Below are positions 36,549 to 52,342 of a DNA stretch of 64,000 bases, in pieces. The translations under genes were made by a program, and so were the position numbers. A model generated the notes under the pieces. That model did not search any database. It had not been told where the DNA came from and worked only from the letters and a program-made list of their open reading frames with translations. Origin of the DNA: Polyporus tsugae (taxonomy: Eukaryota > Basidiomycota > Agaricomycetes > Polyporales > Polyporaceae); the NCBI GenBank assembly GCA_024305745.1, contig JAHRBS010000007.1:2852001-2916000 (forward strand), given 5' to 3'. Within the stretch, counting starts at the first letter, position 1. Each line of letters starts with the position of its first letter.

Positions 36549-38989
36549 ATGTTCTCCAAGCTGTTGGTGGGTCTGGTGGCCGTGACGACTGCGGTGCGAG
36601 CTGCGGTGCTTGTCGACTTCCAGGTCGCCCAGCCTCCGCCCTTGCCTCAAGATGCGAAGCAATGTACAGTCCAGATTTTGCAGTACGTATGAGGTCCTAG
36701 GTCTTCCAACCATGTGTACCCATTTCTGTTGTTCCACAATCTCACATTCTGTCCAGACACACATTTGGGTTTTCCTTCGGAGCGTAAGTAATATTGGATT
36801 GATACGTTCAATGATTTCTTTGACGAATCCACCCTTCCCAGGGCTGAAGTCGTTCAATATACGTGAGTGCATCCCAGGATGGGCCACGTGAAGGCATCAA
36901 TTCAATCCTCCGTCCCTGAACTTCTAGACCTCCCACGGATTGTGGTTCCCCTGGCTCTTGGGCCGGTATCAGCCTCAACTTCACGGTCACCTCCAACGGC
37001 ACTCAGTTCGATCGCTTGGGTACGTTTTGGTTCCTATGCTTCAGAGAGGTCAGTCAACTTATTATTGAACCACGCAGGCATTTTTACCTTCCAGAATGTG
37101 GAAAGTGAGTAGTAATTGAGTGAAGTTGCATCCAACAGGCTAAACGTACTGATATTTTCCAGTCTGGCGCACATCGACCCCGGAACCGACCCGCGGCGAC
37201 GGTATTATCTGGACCCATCTCAAGGACGCGACGCGTTATACCCCGCTCTTCGCTGAGCCTGGAACTTTCATCCTCCAGCTCGATAACTTGCTCGAGACAG
37301 GCCTCGATGGGCAGTACGCCAGTACGTTATGCCGCACCGCATGTATGTGCGCATACTGCTGACAGTACGGATCACAGCTACGCTACACGCGACCTTTTTC
37401 GAGTCTTCGGCGGCGCACCCGCCTACTCCCAAGGCGGATGTCATTATACCCGTCTCTACGCTTGCAAACAATACCGGAAACGATGCATCCGTACCTCCCA
37501 CCTTCTCTGTTAGTGCAATAGATCCCAATACTTTTTTCCGTTCGCGCTGACTGGAGTCGTACAGCTGAACGTCACTGTGCCTCAGAATGCTGTTCAGATC
37601 TTTGCCGAGCTGTACGCTTCAGGCAACGGAAACGAGGAGTTCTGGGTCAGTGTATACCTGCCAGGATCCCAATTGAAGCTGACATCTACTGGCTATCAGT
37701 ACTTCAATACTGCCAACGAGTTCGTTGGCGACCTCCCTGCCGGCACCACGTTCGGAGAAGGTCCCTTCCGCGAAGTCCGGTTGCTTGTCGACGGAAAGGT
37801 GGCTGGCGTTGCGTTTCCGTAAGTCAAGTCGCAATCTACCCATTCTGGAGGCAGCTACTGAGAGTGCGTTAGGTATGCGGTGATCTTCACGGGAGGCATC
37901 GTCCCGACGGCCTGGCGGCCGATCACGTCTTACGGCGCCATCGACCTCCCGACCTACTTTCTCGACCTCACGCCCTTCGTGCCCGTGCTGACCGACGGCC
38001 AGCCGCACAACATCAGCCTCGACGTCGTCTCCGCCGAAGACGACCACGCCATCAACCAGAACTGGTTCGTCTCGGGCAATCTCCAGGTTGTCACCGACCC
38101 GTCGGGGAAGCCGACGACGGGGAAGATCACGCAGTACCAGGCGGACGACTTCGCGGCGACGCAGACGACGGGGAGCGTGGGTACCAATGGTGACGTGAAC
38201 GTTACGGTCGCAGCGACGCGCAGCATCCACATCGAGGCGGAGATCACGAGCGGGAGCGGCAAGACCACGCACGTCGTGTGGGACCAGAAGCTTAAGTATT
38301 CGAATACCCAGAACTACCTCGACAACACGTTCATTCAGGTACGGCAGAACCTTGGACTAGCACTCAGCTAAGGTCGTTCCAGGAGGATGCTGACGCAGCA
38401 GCAGATCGTGAATCAGCACGCAACCGGGTCGTTCCTCTCGACGCACAACGGGGTTCCTACCTTGGTTGACGACTTCTCATACCCCCTGACCATCAACCTC
38501 ACCGTCCTTTCTCCAGACGGCTCTCAATGTATGCATGGCTCGATGCCTACTCACAGACGCGCCTGTAGCTGAACACGTTCCACAGTCGTCGCGACGTTCG
38601 ACCACTCGTACAACCGCGTGTCGAACCCGGCACCGTTCATCCTCGGCTCTACGATAAAGAACCACCAGAAAGCAGGTGAGTGGCAACCCAACCAGAATTC
38701 TCTTCATTTTTCCATCGATTTGATGTTCACGTTGGATGCAGAGGGCTTCTTCACAATCGCATCCACCGGAAACACCGGCAACGGCACAAACTCGAACACG
38801 TTCTTCTACATCGACGAGAACGGCAACACCTACGACCGCGAGGTGACCGCCGTCAACAACAACATCACCGCGGACCACCAGGGCGGCAGCCTCGCGTCGA
38901 CCAGCGCGTTCAAGTTCCCGGGCTTTACACAGAGTCCTCTCAGCATCCCCACACCGAGGTTCCCCGGCGCGAGGAAGATCGCAAACTGA
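36549..38989 (+). CDS. Peptide-N-glycosidase A family protein
   Basis: Predicted secreted glycoamidase that removes N-glycans from glycopeptides. Twelve exons (36549-36682, 36757-36783, 36842-36862, 36928-37019, 37078-37104, 37163-37321, 37378-37508, 37565-37818, 37873-38338, 38399-38528, 38586-38675, 38742-38989) give 592 residues. A signal peptide (MFSKLLVGLVAVTTAVRA) precedes the PNGaseA domain, with QHTFGFSFGAAEVVQYTPP, LNFTVTSNGTQFDRLG, EIWRTSTPEPTRGDGIIW, and the FTGGIVPTAWRPITSYGA block. The C-terminal half contains SLSTHNG-like FLSTHNGVPTLVDDFSYPL. Exons 2, 3 and 5 are only 27, 21 and 27 nt. Several NxS/T sites suggest that it is itself glycosylated. The start of exon 10 is the least certain junction. 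Confidence 0.9.
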
Positions 38990-39408
38990 GCACACTGCAG
39001 AGCGAAGGATATAAAGGATATAGGGGTGGTTGACTTCTAGCACCGTTGTATCTATTGACAGACCGTTGAGGTCGGTCGTTGCACAGTGCGTGGACAGTTG
39101 CGTAATATGCGTCTACAAAGCAAGTTGGACAACAAGAGCGTCGAGCGCATCGAGAAGCAAGAGGGCACATCCCAAGGAACCGATCTTCTGTCCCGCTTCG
39201 CCACACCACGCCTCAGCTCACCTCAGCTTACAGCGTCTTGGCGCTGCTCCAATCTCCGGAGAACCCCTAGAACCTGATACAGCAGAACACGATTCGAGTT
39301 GGGGGGCGACGTCGAAACGCGGAACGTCCGTCCGCCGTGTTGAACGGTGCAGAGTGGTCGGAGGCGCATATCTGGTGAAGATATCGCCCAGACAGCATAC
39401 CGAGCCGT
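38990..39408. other. Convergent 3' region, no gene seen
   Basis: Shared 3' flank of the PNGase A gene and ADE3; nothing recognised. Confidence 0.55.
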
Positions 39409-42905
<3,497 letters not shown>

Positions 42906-43414
42906 GGTCCGGAGGTGATGGAGGAAGGAGAGACGGCGATATGAAGTTATGGGTTGCAGAAATCGCCGCATCTCGGATTCCCTTTAGAGGCAGGCAGAGA
43001 GACCGGGTGGCGCGCTACTACTTACTTATCGCTCCGACTCTCGCGTCCTCACAGTCCCGTGTCTCCTCGAATCCTTGCGCGCGGGGAGCCGTCGGCGGTG
43101 CGATTCTATCGCGTCGGGCGTGCGCGACGTGGCGGATGATGTGTAAGGTTTCTATAGCCGCAGAGAGCCGCAGCCGGCCGGGACAGTCCCAAGGCGCGAC
43201 CTCTTCGCGACCCACCCATGAATACACCGAACGAATCGGCCCAGCGCGCCGTCGCACGTGACCGACCCGCCCAAATTTTCCGAGAAGAGAAAGAGACGCG
43301 AGACTGTGCCAGCGGCCTGGCCAGTGGCTCAGCGTCTTGCTCACCTCCGTCATCCGTCATCCGTCCGACCGTCTCCGTTCCCGACCTCTCGTCTCGCCTC
43401 CCTCCACCCCCGTC
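42906..43414. other. ADE3/MGE1 divergent promoter
   Basis: No gene in this 509-base region. I looked for a GAA step array like that of HSP70 and did not find one. Confidence 0.55.
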
Positions 43415-44261
43415 ATGTTCAACACCCACGCAGTACAAGCATTTCGCTCGTGCACTGGCGCGCTGTCGTCGCGCACCCTCGCGCGTTCTTCGCTGAACGC
43501 CGTGAGCAGGAGAAGTGCGGTCGCTATGAGGTCACGCCATTACTCAGACAAGGCCGCGCAGGATTCCAAGACGGTCGAGGAGAGCGAGAAGGATGAGGTA
43601 GAGGTGTCCGTCGAGACGGAACTCGCAAACAAGCTGAAGGCGGAGGAGGCAAAAGTTGCCGACTACATGGTCAGTATGTCTCCATTCGCTGTCCTTTCCA
43701 TCTCTGCGATGTCGCTGTCGTCACTCCAACTCAGTGCGTTCTTCAGATACTAACCTTCGCCGCTTTCCTTTGCAGGGTCGGCTACGATACCTCCAGGCAG
43801 ATTTCCTCAACCTCCAGCGTAACGCTGCGAGGGAGAAGGAGCAGGCCCGCGACTTCGCGATAACCCGCTTCGCTGGCGACCTCCTCGAGACCGTCGACGT
43901 CCTCTCGCTAGCACTCAAGTCCATACCAAAATCCGCCGTCACTCCCCCACCAGAATCCGCTGACGCGTCATCATCACCATCCTCATCGGAGAAAACCGCT
44001 GACGCGCACCTACGAGATCTCTATGAAGGTGTCGAGGCGACACAGCGGTTACTCGTTCACACGCTCTTCAAGCACCACGTGAAACCTTTCGACCCGACCG
44101 GCGAGGCGTTCGACCCTAACAAGCACGAAGCTCTCTACCAGGCCCCGATTCCAGGCAAACCGCCAGGCACAGTGCTGGAGTGCCAAAAGGTTGGCTACAC
44201 GATCAAGGACCGTGTACTGCGCGCGGCGCAGGTTGGCGTCGTCCAGGATACCTCGTCATGA
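43415..44261 (+). CDS. MGE1: Mitochondrial GrpE nucleotide-exchange factor
   Basis: Co-chaperone that releases ADP from mitochondrial Hsp70 during matrix import and folding. Two exons (43415-43669, 43776-44261) give 246 residues. An Arg/Ser-rich N-terminus (SSRTLARSSLNAVSRRS) is a typical mitochondrial presequence. The long helix (YLQADFLNLQRNAAREKEQ) and the C-terminal beta-wing motif VGYTIKDRVLRAAQVGVV with the NKHEALYQAP segment identify GrpE. A Ser/Pro-rich insert (residues about 140-160) is seen in other fungi too. Single intron inside the helical region. Confidence 0.95.
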
Positions 44262-44395
44262 TGACGCTTGTCTGCGAGTTGGGTTGGGTGGGGTTTGTGC
44301 GGTACGTTGCATCGTTACATTACCGATGTGTTGCGGACGGGAGTATGTAGAGCGGTGTGGTAGACCATCCATTATAGCATATCAACCTCCACTAA

Positions 44396-45876
44396 TTAAC
44401 GTATCTCTACTCCGAACTTGTCCTTGAGGCTTGCGACGACTTGTGCGTGGACTTCATTCGCTTCCTCATTGGACAGTGATCTACGTTACACATTACGCAT
44501 TCAGGATACATCCCATGAACACGCATGGTCACTTACCTGTCCATGGAACAGTAGTTGATGCGATAGCATTTGCTGCTCCGCTTTGTTTTGGGATGTGTAA
44601 AGTTGTCGATCTATAGAGCATTCAATAACGGCTTGCCAGGTCGCATACAGTTTGTTGCGACCTACCAGTACAACATCCTGCACCAAGTCACCAGCAGTGT
44701 CCCGGACCAAGTCACAGAAGTCGTTGTCGTGCAAACCTGCCTCGGATAACCAGAAGCTCACATCCTTGTAGCATGCAGGGTATTTGGAATATGGCTTGAA
44801 AGTGCTGATCTGGCTAGCAGTGAACTGGGACAAGAAGCGCGGGTCCTGAGACCAGAAAAGACGGATGTCGGGTATCGAGAACAGGATCATAGCAATGCGC
44901 TCCAGCCCAAGACCGAAAGCCCAGCTAATGCTGTCGGGAACATCTAAAAATGAAAGGTCAGCGAGGACGACCAAGACCCGGAATGCACGCACATACTTGC
45001 ACGGTCCAACGTCCTCTGCTGCACAACTCCACACCCCAGGATCTCGAGCCACTTCCCGCGGAAGAACACCTCGACCTCGTAGCTCGGCGTCGTGAACGGG
45101 AAGAACGCCTCGATCCACCGCACGCGCAGCGGCTCACCCTCGTCCCCGCCCGCCCGGTCCCCAAAGAGCGTCAGCATGAGGCTGTTGAGCGATAGCTTCA
45201 GGTTCCGGGCCACGAGCTCCGCCACCACGGGGTCGTGCGCCGCCTGGTGCGGGTTCGTCGGCGAGAGGTGCGGCACGTCCTCGATGACGATGTTTGAGCG
45301 CGCGAGGTGCTGCGCGAGCCGCGCGTTGTCGTCCTCGAGCTCCGCGCGCCCCGCCGCGTCGGCCCCGAACACGCGGGCGCCCTCCATCTGGTGGAAGACA
45401 GGGTAGTGCGACGCGTCGATCTCGTCGCGCCGGTACACGTCCGCGGAGAGCAGCCAGCGGCGCTCGCCGCGCGCGAACGTCTCGACCTCGTGCGCGGAGG
45501 TGTGTGTGCGCAGCATGGCGTCGCTGTTGAGGTAGTAGCTGTCCGTCGGGGCTCGTCCGGGGTGGTCTGAAGGGAAGCCGAGGTCGTCGAAGTTCTGGGC
45601 CGGGGTCACGACTGGTGGAAGGCCGACCATGGAGTTGAAGTCGCGGAAGTGAGAGGAGACGAGGGCGTGGAGGATACCGAGCGGGTGAGAGGGATTCATG
45701 TAGAGGTTACGACCAACCTTGTCAGCGATGGCGGAGGTGATATTCGTCGTCCTGTCGGTTGGGTACTCTTTGCCGAGGAGAGTGACGGACGGGGGCCGTG
45801 TGGAGTGACATCGTCGATATTGGACGATGCGGAAGAGGTGTAGAGGCGACCGCGTTCGAGCAAGCCCCGCCGTCAT
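44396..45876 (-). CDS. MSF1: Mitochondrial phenylalanyl-tRNA synthetase
   Basis: Monomeric class II synthetase charging mitochondrial tRNA-Phe. Four exons (44997-45876, 44666-44943, 44537-44610, 44396-44480) give 438 residues from the ATG at 45876; an in-frame ATG at 45927 is possible. The N-terminus [20 protein letters not shown] is a plausible presequence. Class II motifs: [11 protein letters not shown] (with TH-x-TSA), [20 protein letters not shown] (motif 2) and [17 protein letters not shown] (motif 3). The C-terminal anticodon-binding fold is present ([21 protein letters not shown] and a [18 protein letters not shown] end). Convergent with MGE1 over 134 bp. Confidence 0.95.
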
Positions 45877-46124
45877 CGTCACCGTCCTCAGAGTTGTGTT
45901 ACGTAGGCGCCCATCCCATTCTCTCAATGACTCGGTCCGGACAGCCGAGAGCGGCCAGTTGGTTGCGGGCCGTGGCCGCTTGCCGCACCGCAGAGTTGCA
46001 ATGTACTACTTATGTAGAGTACCATACCATTACAACGGAATGAAGTGTCCGTGCTTGATGCCATTGTACATTGAGATGCGATACAGGACAGCAATCGACA
46101 TAGCTACAGAAACATCTATGCGAT

Positions 46125-47807
46125 CTAGGCGTAAGTCACCCGCAGAGACAAGTTGAAAGGAAGCGTGGTTGCGGTGACAAGAATCTCTCCGCCATCATGG
46201 ACGAGCTCGGAGACCTTCTTCTCCAGGTTCGGACGCGTCGCCAGCTCGAGCTGAGGAGGCGCCTGGAAGTAGATCTGCTTCTCTGGCGTGGAGAGCGAAG
46301 GCTTCTTGACTTGACTGTAGTATTCGATCAGCACTGCCGTCGTTGCAGCAGACAGAAGGGGACGTACATGTCCTGCCTCTCTATGAGCATCTCGATCAGG
46401 CGTTCTACTGTCCACTCCTTGTTGATGGTGACCGCCAGGGACTGACCACCGCAAACGGGGCAATCATCACGCTTCTCGTGTTCGAAGGTATAAGAGTATA
46501 CACCATCCGTGCCGATGAGCATGAAGTAGTTGTTGAGATATGCCGCCGAGCTAGTGGCGATCTTGAATGACTCGTTGCAACAAGAAGCTGAAGGTCATCA
46601 GTGGAATCGCCAGTCGCGGTAATGCATTGGCGTGCATGCTTACCCGCAATAATGGCGTTCGTGGAGGCAATGGCAGGGATGATGTTCTTCACTACACCTT
46701 GCGTCAGGGAGTACGTGACACCTTCAATATTGAATTCCTTGGCACGCGCTGCTGCAACTTGATACAACCATGAGATATGCTCTGGGTTGTCTGTGTCCAG
46801 CTTCTTGTCTGCAAGGTAGCGTTAGCATTAACCAAAAGTGCACTACGTCGGCATGTACGACATTACCTCCATGTACCTTCGGCCATTCTAGTACGGACGC
46901 CCACTCTATACAGTGTTCTGGTAGACGGGGGGTGTTGGCAATGGTACAAATCGGGAATGCTGTAGGCTTGTTTAACATGTCGAGAGAACATTCGTAGCAG
47001 GAGGTGACGGTGGGGAGGATGACACGCGCTTGGCCCTTGAAACCTAAGATGGACATACTAGTCGGTTCCGAGACACGTTGGAAGTATAGGTAACATACCT
47101 TCAGTTCCGCCATCGATGAGGGGCTTCAGACTCTCTGGGTTGTCTGAATCCACCATGTTCACGAGAGTAGCATTGATCCATCGCCGCGCCTCAACTGAGT
47201 CGAGACCGCAGATGATGAGGTTGAACTGCAGGTAGTACTCCTCATCCTTATCTTGAATCTTGCCAAAGTACCTGAACGCGTAGTGAGCATGTAGAGTCGT
47301 TTCGTGATTATGGAGCAACTTACGGTGTGACCTTGACACCCGGAACCCGGTTCATGATAAATGTGGCCGCCACAATCGCTTTGGACTCGCCAACATCCTT
47401 CGGTCTGCCGCTTCATTGACATCGAGTCCATGGTGGAAACACAGGGAACATACCTGAACAAGAACTGGCGGTTGAGATTACTGATGTCGATGGTGTCCAT
47501 GTCGATTACATGGATGTCCTTGAACCCGGTTAGGGCAAGGTTGGCTAGGATTTCGCATCCCAGGCCACCTGCACCAATGACAAGGATCTTGCATTTGTCG
47601 CGCAGGAATTCCTTAACCTGATACACAGAGAGATACTAGTTTCATCACCACGTCGCTTGGCGGATAGGAGCCACTCACCTCGGCACCTGCAAGGAATGAA
47701 GGGTCGGTCCTAGGACCTGGCCTGTCGAGAATTTGGTCAACATGATGGTAGCGGCCCTGCCAGTCGCTTGAGGACGCGTTTCCATTCACCAGGGTAGTGG
47801 TGACCAT
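46125..47807 (-). CDS. UBA3: NEDD8-activating enzyme E1 catalytic subunit
   Basis: Activates NEDD8/Rub1 for cullin neddylation, together with Ula1/APPBP1. Eight exons (47679-47807, 47454-47617, 47324-47404, 47099-47271, 46867-47043, 46644-46808, 46368-46587, 46125-46314) give 432 residues, normal for Uba3. The adenylation site GAGGLG is at residues 58-63, followed by [17 protein letters not shown]. The catalytic cysteine region [16 protein letters not shown] places the active Cys at about residue 215. Zinc cysteines CYEC and CPVCGG are present, and the C-terminal E2-binding ubiquitin-fold domain ends LRVTYA. An upstream in-frame Met would add an unusual leader, so I take the ATG at 47807. Confidence 0.95.
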
Positions 47808-48063
47808 GGTCAGAGAGCAAAGAAAGGGGACCGCGATGGAGCTCGAGGGAACAGCCTCAATGAGTCGAGGACGCGAAGTTCCAGTCAGTCCGAAGCTGCC
47901 GCGATTCCGATCTAGAGCAGTCATATAGGCGCACATACTGATGACGGAGGCGCTTCGGGCCGTCGTTTTCCCCGTCGAGACTTTTTGCGATCGACGCTTG
48001 GCGGACTGCGGCGGCCACTGCTTGTCCCTTCCCATTCTCTGGTTCCCAAGTCTCTCAAAAAAA

Positions 48064-49546
48064 ATGAGCCAAACACCTTCCGTTCTGCACTTCAGTGGGC
48101 ATCAGTACCTGAGGCATCGGCTGGTGCTCGGAATACTCAGCGGAAAACCCGTTCGCATTGACAAAATCCGGCCAGAAGACCAAAATCCCGGTCTCAGAGG
48201 TACGTTCAATTCGTGGGTCTCTTAGGATACTCTTAACACCGGTCCGTGGGCAGACTATGAAGTGAGTCTGTTACGGTTATTGGAGAGAGTGACAAATGGC
48301 ACAGTCATTGAGATCTCGGTGACTGGTGAGTACCACCCTTCTCGCTTCCCACTAGGTCCTTACGCTATACTTAGGTACCGCCATTCTGCTGAAGCCCGGT
48401 ATCATCGCTGGAGGAAACGTTGTGCATGACTGCCCGGTATCGCGGTCTGTAGGCTATTTTCTGGAGCCCATCGTGATGCTTGCACCGTTCGCGAAGAAAC
48501 CTTTGCAACTCACATTACGAGGTATTACAACGGATGAGAATGACCTCTCGGTGTGTGTTCCCCCACAAGTTTTAATCTACCTTTCATACAATTCAACGTT
48601 CCAATCCCACTAGGTGGATACCATGCGTACCGTCACACTGCCTCATTTACAACTATTCGGGGTTTCTGACGGCCTGGAACTTCGCGTAAGTCTTATTGAG
48701 AACCACCCGCGCAAGCTCCATGTTCATGCCACGCTACAGATCAAGAAGCGCGGAAGCCCCCCTCTCGGCGGTGGGGAAGTGCAGTTCCTATGCCCAGTCG
48801 TGAAGCAGTTGAAGACTCTGAATTTTGTTGACCCTGGCAAAATCAAGCGGATACGAGGCATCTCGTGAGTGAATGCGGAATTATCTGTTCTGATCAGTGC
48901 TGAGGCCTTGCGGGTAGTCATGCCGTCCGAGTGAGCCCGCAATTCTCAAATAGGATGATCGAAGCTTCTCGCTCCGTCCTCAATCGTTATATCCCCGACA
49001 TTTACCTGTACTCCGACGTGTACAAGGGTGAAGAAAGCGGAAAGTATGTAGCATCGAGTTTTCCCAGCCTGCAATCATTGACAGCATTTCAGATCACCAG
49101 GCTACGCATTAAGCCTACTCGCGGAGTCGACGACGGGAGCTATGCACTGCTCTGAAGCAGTTTCGAAACCTGGTGTGGCCCCCGAAGACATTGCCTTGTT
49201 GGCGTCTAGATCCCTTCTGGCCGAGATCCGGAGAGGAGGATGCGTCGACAGGCAGCATCAAGTGTTGGTGCTACTCATGATGGTCCTCGGAAGCGAAGAT
49301 GTTGGCAGGTGTAGAATGGGCATGCCCACGACTCGAACGTAAGGGCCTGCGCCCCTTTCACCCAGCCTCGAATAGACATTAACGTTTCGTTGCCCTTCTA
49401 GCATCCAGTTCTTGCGAGACGTACAGGAAGTCTTCGGCACGGCGTTCAAGATGGTTTTAGCGGATCCTGAGGATATGACCACCGATGACTTATTGTACTC
49501 TTGCTATGGTGTAGGTTACGTGAATGTGAACAGGTCGCTTGCGTAG
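48064..49546 (+). CDS. RCL1: RNA 3'-terminal phosphate cyclase-like protein Rcl1
   Basis: Nucleolar factor needed for 18S rRNA processing at site A2; related to, but not active as, RNA cyclase. Eight exons (48064-48199, 48254-48325, 48375-48550, 48614-48685, 48740-48864, 48918-49043, 49093-49338, 49402-49546) give 365 residues. Landmarks: FSGHQYLRHRLVLGILSGKPV, GLRDYEVSLLRLLERVTNG, the GGGEVQFLCPV segment, and RGGCVDRQHQVLVLLMMVLGSEDVGR. The last intron before GYALSLLAESTTG was chosen because only that acceptor yields the KSPGYALSLLAE sequence. Shares a 256-bp divergent promoter with UBA3. Confidence 0.94.
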
Positions 49547-49694
49547 CGGCCATTCCTCGTCTCTGACTCCTTTGACTCCATCCATCGGCCCCGTTCTGGG
49601 GATACTGTTACCTCACAGGAGCCTGCTTTACGAAGATGAACCTTGAGAACACGTGGACGTCCAAAATATGGTATGAGAGCATGCACCAGCCCAA

Positions 49695-51974
49695 CTACCG
49701 ATAGATTATGGATATGTTCCCATACTCCTCGTCTCCCTCCTTCGCCCCGCCCGCCGCGAACAGCCACTGCCTCAACACCGGCCACCCGACCTCGAACCGG
49801 GTGCATATCTCGTCCGTATTATGTTCTCCGTCGAGCAGCGGCAAGAGCCCGGGCGGGAATTGCGCCACCGGACCCTGCAACATGCGTGTTTGCGACGGCT
49901 CTCGCGTCAATCGTGGACGCGCAAACAGCGCCGATCGACCTCCGCTCGATTGCTCGCTCTCCAGCTGATCGGAGCTGCCTGCGGCCCCCGCTCCAGGGAG
50001 GCCCCGGTCGAAGGCGTCTGGGGACGAGGACACGGTGTACCTGGCCGCAGGAAGAACGCCTGTGTCGCTTGGCCTGCTCGCACCTTTGAGCACGGCGGCT
50101 TCTGTCCTGCCGTAAAGCCTCGACATCGTCTGGTACGCCCGCCCGCCCAGCTGATTGTGCGTCTCATGGCTGCGGAGCATGTCCAAGGAGCCCTCAGCAG
50201 CGCTGGACCGCCGCTGAGGGAGAACCGATGCCGATGCGGCAACTGCTGAGGCCACTTGAGGGGTGGCCGCCGAGGTCGCGACGAGCTCTGCGCCGGCCGA
50301 TGCTATTGTTGCCTGGGCCTCGAAGACACGCCCGCGAGTGCGGACCTGCTCGGGCTCGTTGCGGGTGGGTGGAGAATCGGGGGCTGTTTGGGTGGTCATG
50401 ATGGAGGCGAAGCTCTTGCCGCGCCTGCGGCCGAGGGAGGCCATGCCCGTGCGTCGATCTGGAGGCGGCTCGGGGCGGGAGAGAAGGATGGGCCAGCGGT
50501 GAACGCGGCGTAGGAACCCCTGTGCGGAAAGCATGAGATGAGAGGATCCGGATCCCGGGTGGGTACTGACAGCAGGACGCGTACCTTGATAACCCCAAAG
50601 CTGGTGAATCGTCGGACATCGATGCCGAGTTTGTGGACGTCGTACTCTTCCATCCAGTCTCGCACCGTCTTCCCGGCTCTAAAGCGAGAGTACAGGTGGA
50701 GGAGCTTCGGCCAGTCGGGGATGACCCATCCTAATGGAAGATAAGCGAGTTGATCCTGCATATATTTGTTCAAAACGAACCGGGTTTTGTGACGTATGGT
50801 CCGCATTCTTCCTTGATATGGTCCTCATCCGCAAGCCACTGCATGCTCTTCCGCAACGTGTACATGTTCGAGTACTGAAAGATGTCGATCATCATGATAA
50901 CTTGATAGAACCTGAGGAATGGCAATGAGGTCGAGTGAACGTCTTGTCGTGGAAGAGGACTAACAGCAGATGGGATATTGCGAGGCGCGTGAGGTTCGGA
51001 TCGCAGTTGGCGAGCCTGGCTATTCGACTGACATGGCTGATGCCGTCGATAAACGGGCAAACCTGTGGAGGAGTCAGCAATTGGTGATGGATTCAGGAGA
51101 GCTGGGAGCGACTAAACCTTCACGATGGTTAAGTCCCAGTTGGGCTCCACTCTCTGGGTCAGATTGATGAGGGCCAGAGGGACCATCCAATCCTTGACGG
51201 GTGGTGGGTTCGGGTAGAAAGGGAATATCTTCAATTCGATGGAGTTGAACTGGTCTATCGGGATAGACGTTTCCGAGTAGGAGTTGAGATCCTCGTAGAG
51301 CTGCTCTAATATGGCAGGGATGGCACTGACACTCTGGATAGAGGATAGAAACCCGGATTCTCTCTGTTTCTCGAGTTAGTAAACTGGTTTGGATGCTAGA
51401 TAATCGCACGAACCTCGCAGGAAGTGAGCACCCGGCTGACCTTCCTCGCTATCGGTTCGTAACAGCTCAGATCCGCGGTTCGTTCGAAGACGAAGCAGAC
51501 GTTGTAGAGGAAGTAGTTTCGGGGGTAAGACTCCTCGTCGAGCCTCACGGGGAAGCCGAGGATGCGGTGAGACTTGGTCGCGCAGATGACCAACCTGCCA
51601 CACAAAGCCTTCGGCGGGATGACATATTTCGAGATATCGTCGAAATGGAATAGAAAACGGCTAGTGGAAGATTCACGCTTGTGAGGTGAGAGCAGGCTTT
51701 TCACTTCGAGTCGTTGAGAAATAGGCGATACCAGAGCGGAACGTGACTGGGCGCGAGAGGGAGGATCGTAGTCAGTGAGCGATGGCGTGGATCCAGCAGG
51801 AGAAGCATAGAGTAAGGCGTTGCTGGAAGCTCCTGAGGCGTGACCAGATGAAGACGAAGTGGCTATCAGCGCCTCAGGTACCTGGGAGACAATCTTTGGG
51901 CCCTGCTCGACATCGAACACGGCATAGAAGACAGACTCAAGGCGAGGCAAGAAGGACGCTCCATTGGATGCCAT
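49695..51974 (-). CDS. NPR2: Nitrogen permease regulator 2-like, SEACIT/GATOR1 subunit
   Basis: Component of the SEACIT/GATOR1 GAP complex that restrains TORC1 on amino-acid starvation, acting at the vacuole. Six exons (51414-51974, 51118-51363, 50965-51062, 50781-50911, 50585-50730, 49695-50519) give 668 residues, longer than human NPRL2 because of a Ser/Ala-rich insert in the last exon. N-terminal longin-like domain: LESVFYAVFDVEQGPKIVSQ, RFLFHFDDISKYVIPPKALCG, and HRILGFPVRL. Middle: WDLTIVKVCPFIDGISHVSRIA. C-terminal: WPKLLHLYSRFRAGKTVRDW and a winged-helix region HNTDEICTRFEVGWPVLRQW. Convergent with RCL1, divergent from SLT11. Confidence 0.94.
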
Positions 51975-52342
51975 CTTGGTGTTCCAAGCATACCTACATC
52001 CTGGTGGTTAGCCTCTATTCTCCGAGAAACGCACAAACAAGCCTGATGGTATACAATTTGAAAAGCCTTTATGGCTGCCTAGTCATTTGCCTTCTACAAT
52101 GATAAAAATGTCAAAGACTATCATACTCATCGGATGAGATTGAACATACGACTAATGTATTATTATGAGCGTTGTGAAGTGTTGGTGGACGTGGTGAGGT
52201 CCTGTAAGCGCCCGAGCCGACGCCTGCCCGCGCTGACTAAGCGGACGTTTGGTATCAGCGCAAGCCCAGGTCACCCTCTATCTTGTCTGTGGCTTTCACC
52301 TGTCCTACTACGCTGCTTGTCGCTATCTATCTCTGAGCCAAA
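51975..52342. other. NPR2/SLT11 divergent promoter
   Basis: A 368-base shared upstream region, AT-rich near 52060-52130; no gene seen. Confidence 0.55.

Noticed and set aside
43250..43414. Heat-shock element in the MGE1 promoter
   Set aside because: The best candidate, TTCCGAGAA, has a three-base spacer instead of two and no periodic GAA array, so I do not call it.
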